Shown here in pieces: positions 56,601 through 64,000 of a stretch of DNA of 64,000 bases. Origin of the DNA: Pseudopyrenochaeta lycopersici (taxonomy: Eukaryota > Ascomycota > Dothideomycetes > Pleosporales > Pseudopyrenochaetaceae); assembly GCA_003313425.1 (NCBI GenBank), contig NHZP01000004.1:434001-498000 (forward strand), read 5' to 3'. The translations under genes and the position numbers were made by a program. How positions within the stretch are numbered: position 1 is the stretch's first letter; each line of letters begins with the position of its first letter. The notes under the pieces were generated by a model. That model had not been told where the DNA came from and did no database searches. It saw nothing but the letters and a program-made list of their open reading frames with translations.

Positions 56601-59132
56601 CTATGAATCCCTCCTCCGCCTAGGTGGCGGCGATCGCGATACCGAGCTGCTATATCTTCTCTTCACCTTCCTGTCGTCGGGACTCCTGCTCTCACCTAAT
56701 TTACCCTTCTCCTTCCCCGGCGGCGGCGGCGTACTATCATCCCTCCTCCGCCGTGGTGGGGGACTACTTGAGTCCCTCCTGCGCCTTGGCGGCGGGGAAG
56801 GGGAGCGACTGGGGCTCGTAGAGTACCTTCGACGCCGCGGAGATGGAGAGCGAGACAGTGAACCCGAGGGGCTTCGACCTCGGCGCTTAGACTTTGGCGG
56901 TGGGGAGCGAGAGCGAGAGCGAGAGTCTGATGGACTGCGACCGCGTCGTTTTTGGATCGGCGAGCGTGATCGGCTTGATGAGTAGGATTTTTTGAGTCTT
57001 CGTGGAGCAGGGGAGCGAGAGCGGGAGCGAGAGCGAGATGCGGTGCTGTAGGAGTGACTGCGAGCACGGCCGCCCCGCTTGCGAGCAGGAGACGGACTGC
57101 GGGTGTACGACCTGCCTCCTGAGCTGGACCTCGAGTCCTTCCTCTTTCGCAAAGGAGACCGTGACCTTGACCGTGAACGCGAGTAACTCGATGACGTATA
57201 ACTCGACCTGCTCGACACACTCCTCCCATCTTCCGAGTCGCTCTCTGGCTCTGGGAGCGGTTTCGGTTTCGGGGCAGCGTTCTTGAGCCACTCACGCATA
57301 CCCTCGGTCAAAACACCCATGCCGATCGCGGTGAAGAAATTGATCGAGAAGCGGGTCTTGGACTGATCGTCTGCATCTGTAGGAAAGATACCTGTCAGGT
57401 TCTCCTGCAGCATGGGGTCCTTGAAACGCTCTACAACGGTCTTCTGGCCAAGAGATGCAAGCAGCTCTTCGAAGAGAATCTTGATGAAGATACGGGAGCT
57501 GGATGTCGTGTCCTCTTCGTTCAACTTGATGACCATGAAGACGTGCCAGCCAATACCGTCTGAGGCTAGAAGATGAGCGAAGAATTGTGCAATAATGCGG
57601 AGGCGATTGGTTTCGAAGCGATGAATGGTCTCGTAGTAGTGCGCAAAACCCTCTTCGAACAAATCAGACCACATGCGGTTGAGCTTGCAGAAGCGCTCGC
57701 CAATCATGCCATAGAACTTCTCATATGTCCGCTCCTGGCTGGCGCACTCGACAATCATAGTTGTCAGTTCGTTTTCTAGGCCGTGCGGTAAATTGATGCG
57801 CATAAGTTTGTGACAACATTCCTCGAACCCGCCACTGCTCTTGATGGTGAGGTAGATTGTTCGGCGCAAGCTGACGAGATCGGCATTTGTCTGATCCTTT
57901 ATATCCATAGCCTTCTCCTCTTCATCTTCCTCGTCCTCAGATGACGCATCTGTGTACTCGTCATCACTTCCTTCTGCCTCTCCCAAGATTTCAGCCTTAA
58001 TCTTTTGATACTCGGCCTCGTGCTCCTCATAATCCGCATCGAACTTGAAGATGTTGAGTCCGTCCTCAACTTTGAGATCGTCCTCGAGCGTGTGTCTGTG
58101 CGTGATCTGGTCCTCCTCTTCCACAAGGTCCAATTCCTCCTTGATTGCAGGATGCTCCTTGTACTTTGTCCGTCTGACCTCGAATAGCACCTCTATCATG
58201 TATTGGGTTCGCTTGTCGATGTCCGCCTCGTGGAGGATGTTGCGCATCTGATCAAAGATGGCGTTTGCAATCGCAGGGTTCATCTCGTCCAGAAAAGCGC
58301 CGACCTCCTTCATGATGCCAACAGCAATCTCCACCGAGTCGTCAGATGGCTTGTTGAGCAGGAGAAGCAGTATTTCTGCAATCAACACCTCGTGTACGAC
58401 CTGCGCGTTGACCAAGTGCGACAAGAACATGGTGCTCGCCAGGCACACAGCTTTGTCGTTCCTGCGGAAGCTCTTGCGGAACTGCACAATCAAACGACGG
58501 ACCAGTAAATCCCCAACTTGCGGCAGTTTCGTATTCACAATGGCGACCATAGCTCCGTAGATTGGCGTAAAGGGCAAACTTGCCGCCTGGGCCTTCATCA
58601 TAGCCCGGCAAAACAGTCCCCGCCCACGGACCAGATTCTCGTTAAACAGCTCTGGGACAATCATTTTGATGTTTGCCGTATTGGTCTTGTTGATAAGGCC
58701 CTGTATCGACTTCTTCAAGGCCTCCCAGGCCATGCGCTGAAACTCTGCAGACTTCTTGTCCGTGATTTGCTTCTGCATTTCGCGTAATCGCGCAGGCGGG
58801 ATGTACGCCCCGCCGGCGCGCGTCTTGGAGTCATCGACGGGTAGCTTGCGGGTTGCGCTGAAGGCGTTCTGGAAGAGTTTCAAACGCGAGTCGTCTGCCG
58901 GGAGGTCGTCTGTGGTAGGCTTGGGAGGGGGTCGGGGGCCTATGCCTTCATCGTCCTGGCCGTTGTTGTCGTGTCGCCGCCCGTCATCCCGCTCGGCTTC
59001 CCTCCTGCTGCGTTTTGATGGCCCAGCACTCGGCCCATCGAATGGTGAGCGGTCGCGTTTACGCGCATGTTCCTGGACCTCGGGCTCTGGCGACGGCGAC
59101 GGCAGGCGGACAGCGGACGCAACCTCCATCAT
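56601..59132 (-). CDS. cwc22: Pre-mRNA splicing factor CWC22 (MIF4G + MA3)
   Basis: Spliceosome-associated factor that binds the exon-junction helicase eIF4A3 in organisms having the EJC and is needed for the first catalytic step. Single exon, 843 residues from ATG 59132 (MMEVASAVRLPSP); an alternative is Met2 at 59129. The in-frame codon at 59327 is GTG and is not used. GGAYIPPARLREMQKQI leads into the MIF4G domain (about 120-310) with NLVRGRGLFCRAMMKAQ and KLPQVGDLLVRRLIVQFRKS. An acidic EDEEDEEEKAMD linker follows, then the MA3 domain (about 410-520: LRRTIYLTIKSSGGFEECCHKLMRI). From about 590 to the end is an Arg/Ser-rich tail of roughly 250 residues, encoded by GAGCGA-type repeats. It is longer than in yeast Cwc22, which lacks an RS tail. 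It shares a promoter region with DPM2. Confidence 0.95.
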   Translation of the reverse strand: MMEVASAVRLPSPSPEPEVQEHARKRDRSPFDGPSAGPSKRSRREAERDDGRRHDNNGQDDEGIGPRPPPKPTTDDLPADDSRLKLFQNAFSATRKLPVDDSKTRAGGAYIPPARLREMQKQITDKKSAEFQRMAWEALKKSIQGLINKTNTANIKMIVPELFNENLVRGRGLFCRAMMKAQAASLPFTPIYGAMVAIVNTKLPQVGDLLVRRLIVQFRKSFRRNDKAVCLASTMFLSHLVNAQVVHEVLIAEILLLLLNKPSDDSVEIAVGIMKEVGAFLDEMNPAIANAIFDQMRNILHEADIDKRTQYMIEVLFEVRRTKYKEHPAIKEELDLVEEEDQITHRHTLEDDLKVEDGLNIFKFDADYEEHEAEYQKIKAEILGEAEGSDDEYTDASSEDEEDEEEKAMDIKDQTNADLVSLRRTIYLTIKSSGGFEECCHKLMRINLPHGLENELTTMIVECASQERTYEKFYGMIGERFCKLNRMWSDLFEEGFAHYYETIHRFETNRLRIIAQFFAHLLASDGIGWHVFMVIKLNEEDTTSSSRIFIKILFEELLASLGQKTVVERFKDPMLQENLTGIFPTDADDQSKTRFSINFFTAIGMGVLTEGMREWLKNAAPKPKPLPEPESDSEDGRSVSSRSSYTSSSYSRSRSRSRSPLRKRKDSRSSSGGRSYTRSPSPARKRGGRARSHSYSTASRSRSRSRSPAPRRLKKSYSSSRSRSPIQKRRGRSPSDSRSRSRSPPPKSKRRGRSPSGSLSRSPSPRRRRYSTSPSRSPSPPPRRRRDSSSPPPRRRRDDSTPPPPGKEKGKLGESRSPDDRKVKRRYSSSVSRSPPPRRRRDS
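56905..56924 (-). repeat. GAGCGA hexamer repeats coding for Arg-Ser
   Basis: Short in-frame GAGCGA repeats in the RS tail of CWC22, with a related block at about 57012-57036. They encode SRSRSR on the minus strand. Confidence 0.6.
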
Positions 59133-59382
59133 CTCTTCTCCAATATGAAAAGTGAGGCCGGCGTTGGCAGGGTGTCGGGGCTCATGGGACGTTGCATCCA
59201 CGGTGATGGCTGAGCACAGAAAGTTTAGCTTCCCAGGCGGCGGCGATGCGGCGAACGGGCCGTGGTTTCGCCGACAGGGGTCTCGACTTGGCAGGCTTTT
59301 GGGAAAGGGACAGCTTGGAGAGTGCACCGCGCAAAGTGTCCCGTACGCATTCGCTCATTCAATCCTCGCAACATAAGCCAAA
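59133..59382. promoter_or_regulatory. Shared promoter region of cwc22 and dpm2
   Basis: Only 250 bases separate the divergent start codons at 59132 (cwc22, minus) and 59383 (dpm2, plus), so both promoters must lie here. No TATA box is obvious. Confidence 0.55.
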
Positions 59383-59799
59383 ATGGTATGTCATGGATTG
59401 CTGAAGGCTTCTGGGCATATGTATGCTAACAGGTCGCAGCTCGACCGCCTCGTAGGCCTCAGCATGCTCATCGCAGCAACCGCCGTCTTCGTCTACTACA
59501 CTGTCTGGACTCTGTTTATGGTATGCAGCACTCTCTCCTTCTTCCCCTCTCTCACTGCCTCTTGAGTTCCTATTACATTCTCCACAGCCTGTCAGAATCA
59601 TCATACTAACCTCGCTCAGCCATTCGTTGATGACGACCACATCCTCCATTCGCTTTTCCTCCCCCGCGTCTGGGCAATCCGCATACCCGTCATTCTAATA
59701 ATCCTCGGCACCACCGTCGTCGGCAGCTTCCTGTCTGTCGTCATGATACGGAGTAATCGAAAGAAGGCCCTCAAGGCGAAGCAGAAGAAGGCATCTTGA
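59383..59799 (+). CDS. dpm2: Dolichol-phosphate mannose synthase regulatory subunit DPM2
   Basis: Small ER membrane subunit that stabilizes the Dpm1 catalytic subunit, which makes Dol-P-Man for N-glycans, O-mannosylation and GPI anchors. The mature product is 87 residues; human DPM2 is 84. The first coding exon is only the ATG at 59383-59385, followed by intron GTATGT..GTCGCAG (59386-59439). Exon 2 (59440-59520) encodes LDRLVGLSMLIAATAVFVYYTVWTLFM, the first TM helix. Exon 3 (59620-59799) encodes PFVDDDHILHSLFLPRVWAIRIPV, the second helix and a Lys-rich end (RKKALKAKQKKAS), a likely ER-retention tail. An apparent 60-codon ORF running on from 59383 ends within intron 2 and is not the protein. 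The family match is clear. The ATG-only exon rests on two plausible acceptors (AACAG at 59432 or GTCGCAG at 59439), of which only the second restores the frame. Confidence 0.85.
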
Positions 59800-60108
59800 G
59801 CAACAAGTTCTGCGAAGTCAAAAAGGAGAGCCAATTTAGGGGCAGAAACACCATAGGCACGTAGAATGAAGGATAATACAATACACATCATTGACCACTG
59901 AATGGTCTTTGGAGTTGATTATTTGAACCCCTTGCAAGCTGAGGCGGAAGGCCTTCAACTACTGCAATTTCGTATAGCTTACATGATATACCTCACTTTT
60001 ATCATCTTGTCTTCTTAATGGCGCCTATTCACTCTTCAAAAACCATTTTATGGCCGTATTGCTTGCTCCGAGTGGTTTGCTTCAGACTCCTGTCCAAGCA
60101 TAATCCGC
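59800..60108. other. Convergent intergenic region
   Basis: Short stretch between converging stop codons of dpm2 and the WD40 gene, presumably both 3' UTRs. Confidence 0.45.
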
Positions 60109-60910
60109 TCACATAACAGCGCAGTTTTCCTCAGTAATCACAACCGGTCCGTCTTCTCCTTCGTCACCACCGCCAGCCTGTTGCGCTGCAATATGCCGTG
60201 CAAGCTGCGCAAACACTGCTTGGCTAATAAAGTAGTCTTCCCTGCCACCTTTTCGATCCATATCATTCTTGCTTGTGATTTGGTATGCTTGATGCATTCT
60301 CTTCTTACTCCTCAGCCCGTTCGCTGCAACTTCCTCATCGCTGTCACTGAGCGCCTCACCAGAAGGTTCAGGCTCGGACGCTGCAACTTGGGTGTGGCGT
60401 CGTCGGCCCCAATTGAGGCTGGAGAAAGAATTGGGGTCTGAAGACTGGACGCCGATACCTTTGCGTGCATTACGCTGGAGACGAGTATCGGGTGAGAAAA
60501 TTTTTATGGTGTGGTCAATGCCAGAGACAGCCATTGTTGGTTCATAGGGATGTCCTTCACCGGGTTAGTACGTCAAATCGAAGAAATCTTGGATAGAAGT
60601 ACCTTGAACAACATTTACGACTTCGCCATCACCCTCAAGAATGTTGACAAGTTGTGCTGTCTTGCGATCCCAAATGAAGACATGGCCTGAATCGCTGCCA
60701 CTTACCACATACTCATCCTGCAGACCAAAGTAGTTAACATCCTTGACTGTTTTCACGTTGCAATGCCCTGTATACACGCGAGTATGCGGTGCGCACGGTA
60801 CATCGAGCTCCACTTTCTCTCTCTTGTACCGGCTTCGGCCAAAGTCTGAGCGCCAGAACATTCGACCACTTCTCGTCCGCCGCAAACCTTCTTCTTCGTC
60901 GTCGTCGTCG

Positions 60911-60972
<62 letters not shown>

Positions 60973-63503
60973 GTCGTCGCCAGAATCCTCCTCTTCGTCC
61001 TCGTCAGAACCGATATCGTCATCACTTTCTTCATCGTCTTCTTCTTCATCTTCGTCGGCATGCTCTACATCTTTCTCTACCGCCACACTAGGCAATCGTG
61101 TTGATCCAGCAACTGTAGATGAGCTTGTGGAGGACTCTGGCTGCTCACTGCTCACTTGTTCTAAGGCTCGACTGATCAGTTCGGCATTCACGACTGGTCC
61201 TTCATCACTGAGTGGGTCAATATCTTCCTGCTGCTCCCTCAATGCTTGTTCTTGAGCCTTGATCTTATTGTCTGAGATACCACGGCCGCCGAATGCACGG
61301 TCCACGAAAGCAAACTTGATATCTTTAGCGGCATTGCGTAAAACTCCCCTTCCAATTTGGAAAGCCCATTTCCACTTTGCTGTGCTTCGATCCTGCACTT
61401 CACTCTGAGCGGTGCTACCTCCAGTTGTAGGGACCACTACGCCAGTGAGATCAGCGAAGGGGATCTTGAGGGCGTTTGAAAAGGCAATGACCGCATCCTT
61501 TTCTGAAGAATAAAGAACTCTGGTGTCGTCTTTCTCGAACTTGGACACATCCACGTCGACAATGGGATCATCGCTTGCGAGCTCCAGGAGATAAGGAATC
61601 AAATGTTCATCAAGGGCGTCCATGTCAGAATCTTGTGGGATTGGAAGACGAGGACCGCTACTGCGGCCCGAGAATCCTTCGACGACCGCACTGGGGCCAC
61701 TGTCGAGCCACAGCAGGATAGCCTTTAAGAAGTCATATCCAAATTGCTCGTGTCGCGGCAACTCCCTCTCTCTTGGCGCAGGCTGGATTGATGCGAAATG
61801 CTGTGATATAAGGGCATCCGAATTGGCTCCTGTCAACAATTGTCCCTCCAACACTCGTGCAAGCGTGCCAGCAGCCTGGACGAAGCGACGAGATGCTGCA
61901 CGACCATCGCGTAGTTTATTCTGAACAGCAACATCGACAGGATCAGGATCAACCGGGTATCCCCACGTTCGAGCAATGTCGTCCATGTCTGTCAGGATTG
62001 AATTCGCCAGGCCTAGAATTGACGTGAAGGCTAATATTCGCCCAGATTCGCCGTGTTCGCCCAAATCAAACATGCGTTTCGCTATTGTTGAGGAGTTCTT
62101 TGCGATGCGATAGTGGTCTGTTGATCGGAGATCATTCAGTTCTTCTCGTGTCATGTGCGCCTCAGCGGGGGCCTCGATGCGGATGTCTTCACTTTGGCCA
62201 TTGCCATAGGTCACCCTCAGCGCGAGGTCTTCATCTGTACTTTCTGTACGCTGCCTCGAGCTAACTCTTTCCGCACTTTCTTGTGACAAGATGCCAGACT
62301 TGGACCGCTTGCGCTTCCTGTTATGCTCCTGTACACGATGGCTGGAATCGGTTTGTGCCAGCTTTGTCCTCATTACTTTTTCACTCGCGTCTGGTGCTCG
62401 TAACATGTCGAAGCTGTAAATGTGATCCTGAGACCAGCTCACAATGAGCTCATTCGGATAAGCGTCACTGATTCTGCATGCTGTGATATGGCCGCCATCG
62501 TTTCGCTTCATACGCTGCTTACCATTAGGCGCGAATTTCTTCACACATTGCGTGGCCTTTCCTAGGAGTTCGTTGTCGTTCTCGCTCCAGCTCCCTGGAC
62601 TTGAAAGCCTTGAACCCCGCTCATGGTTCCTATCTCTACCGAGCATACGACGATCGTGGAGAAAGCAATGGAGGTGTGCACCACCAAGTGCAATGTAGTG
62701 TGGTTGTGAAGGTGAGCATGAGACACTGTTAAGGTCCAAACCGTATCGACTATAGGATATAAGTGGCGGTGGCACATTGTCCGAAGAATCTCCATCTCTC
62801 GCCCACTGCGGGATCAACGTGTTTTGTCCCTGTGGATACGCTTTAGAAGGTTGTCTGACATCCCACTGCCGCACATCACCATCGTTTGAGCAAGTAAGGA
62901 AGTAGAAGGGATTGTCCTCGGTCACAATCCGCTTTACGGTATCGTTGTGGCTGCGGAACGCTTTCGCGTTCGTGTCTCCCTCTGTAAGCGTAAGCCCATC
63001 TGGCGCCATGCCCACTCGTCGTCTCCCGTTGTTTGACTTGCTACCAGAACCAAGAGCTGAGTGTCCTGAATGCTCGATATCAAATATCCGGACATCGTCA
63101 GTCGCCGATACGATTGTGCGATCATTAGAGTAGGGCATGAACTTCACGCTGAAGATGTTGGATCGATGGCCCGTTAGAATGGATGTGGTAAGGCTGAACT
63201 GCGACGTGGACGACTCGGGCTGATAGGAGTGGATATTGATGCGATGGTCGTCGGAGCCAGAGGCGAGCAGACGGCCTGACGTTGACCAACTAGCATAGAA
63301 TTAGATAGTGCTTTGTGGGACTTATGGGAAAGCCTATAATACCTCAGCGCATTTACACAGCCATTATGCCCCTCCAGCTCATTGACGATGTCCATATCGT
63401 CCACCCATTGTCTATCGCCATAGAGGCTTCGGATGTCCGTGTATTTTCTGCGCTGCTGTCCAACTTCTCGCTTTAACAGGCGGTCGTAGACGGTATACTT
63501 CAT
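60109..63503 (-). CDS. DCAF-like WD40 protein with poly-aspartate tract
   Basis: Large WD40 protein, 1097 residues, in three exons (63343-63503, 60603-63289, 60109-60554) whose phases agree. The propeller blades are split. N-terminal ones include LEGHNGCVNAL-SWSTSGRLLASGSDDH, LTGHRSNIFSVKFMP, DVRIFDIEHSG and GDVRQWDVRQPSK. C-terminal ones lie at about 870-960 (YFGLQDEYVVSGSDSGHVFIWD, then GHPYEPTMAVSGIDHTIKIF). Between them is a helical insert (about 340-640). This order resembles DDB1-CUL4-associated factors of the DCAF6/DCAF8/WDTC1 type, so a substrate-receptor role for a CUL4 ligase is a reasonable inference. Residues 824-850 are 27 consecutive aspartates within a longer acidic zone. The C-terminus is low-complexity, acidic and ends AVM. 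A CUL4 link is family inference and not shown here. Confidence 0.85.
60913..60972 (-). repeat. (ATC)20 / (GAT)20 trinucleotide microsatellite
   Basis: Twenty perfect ATC units on the plus strand (GAT on the coding strand), flanked by GTC (GAC) units, encode part of a 27-residue aspartate run. Repeat number changes keep the frame. Several ORFs in other frames (poly-Ser, poly-His, poly-Met) are shadows of this repeat. Confidence 0.95.
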
Positions 63504-64000
63504 TTTGACCCAAGACCACGTTCGAGCAAAGGTATTGGGGCTGTGGGTTTTGTGTCAAGGAAAAGCAGCCGAGAGGCAAATGGGCGGCCACAGGATAAAG
63601 TACTGGGGAACCAGACAGCAGCAACTAAAGTTCAATCAGGTGGAACTTTTTCGAGTTGCGGGCTTTTGTGTACAAGCATGGCGACGCGCTCGCGGTTGAC
63701 TGAAGTGCGTTTGCGAGGATCCAGCGTCTGATTGCATCTGTCTTTGAAGTCGCAGGCGGATGACGAAAGGTGAAGTGCTTGGACCTCTCAGCTCTTCCCC
63801 GCGGCGTACCGGTGCGCGTCGCCAACGTGCCAGCTTACCTTTAGTCTTTAATACGCACCGCAAGATTACAAAGGAGCTATTATTACTCTTACACAAGCCA
63901 ATGATCGTTATGGGCAATATTACGATTGCTTGTACGTGGGGTGTTTCCCACTACAAATTGTGGCATGACTCAGGCCTACTGGATGCTCTGGCACAATTTT
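63504..64000. other. Intergenic, upstream of the WD40 gene
   Basis: Promoter side of the minus-strand WD40 gene. Short ORFs only; the window ends here. Confidence 0.45.

Noticed and set aside
59133..59327. Upstream in-frame extension of CWC22
   Set aside because: The codon at 59327 is GTG, and the extension overlaps the dpm2 promoter.
60743..61255. Plus-strand ORFs rich in Ser or His and a minus-strand poly-Met ORF around 60753-61091
   Set aside because: Other-frame shadows of the (ATC)20 microsatellite and acidic stretch of the WD40 gene.

Overview
This window comes from a filamentous ascomycete (Pezizomycotina). Introns are short (about 45-80 nt) with GT..AG ends and CTAAC/CTGAC-like branch points. 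Most genes are single-copy eukaryotic housekeeping genes: Rho3 GTPase, COP9 subunit 2, otubain, IPI3, separase, CWC22 and DPM2. Others are typical of moulds: a secreted heme-thiolate peroxidase, a GMC oxidoreductase and a cAMP-receptor-like GPCR. Class within Pezizomycotina cannot be fixed from this sequence alone. No rRNA, convincing tRNA, intact transposon or CRISPR array was seen. Exon structures below were built by hand from splice signals, reading phase and remembered family sequences.

Layout. 0.5-6.5 kb: deoxyribose-phosphate aldolase (+), rho3 (-) and csn2 (+); the last two are divergent. 6.5-10.3 kb: GC-rich leader, then a His-rich otubain-type deubiquitinase (+). 10.3-13.0 kb: gene-poor. 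13.0-17.8 kb: IPI3 (-) and a GMC oxidoreductase (+), divergent. 18.1-26.4 kb, all minus: a nuclear-looking protein with two ungapped copies of an XPA-C-like module, a CSC1/OSCA-type channel, and a 1229-residue disordered protein with a hydrophobic C-terminus. 27.1-28.0 kb: a four-exon secreted peroxidase of the short peroxygenase type (-). 28-41 kb: sparse, with one probable small gene, a C2H2 zinc-finger gene, a seven-helix receptor, and a 4.8 kb stretch with no gene I can support. 41.4-48.1 kb: separase. 48.9-52.6 kb: a four-helix membrane protein, a small zinc-ribbon gene and a methyltransferase. 54-56 kb: a five-exon protein of unknown function. 56.6-63.5 kb: CWC22 (-) and DPM2 (+) sharing a 250 bp promoter region, then a large DCAF-like WD40 protein with 27 consecutive aspartates.

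The genes do not form one pathway. Themes that recur are ubiquitin/CRL control (CSN2, otubain, the DCAF-like protein), cell-cycle and polarity control (separase, Rho3), RNA and ribosome work (CWC22, IPI3), and environment sensing or oxidation at the cell surface (CSC1, GPCR, peroxidase). I found no obvious new multi-gene system. The best leads are the duplicated XPA-C-like protein, three consecutive micro-exons (18, 17 and 15 nt) in the Rho3 effector region, a DPM2 gene whose first coding exon is just the ATG, and the small zinc-ribbon gene with a four-codon last exon.
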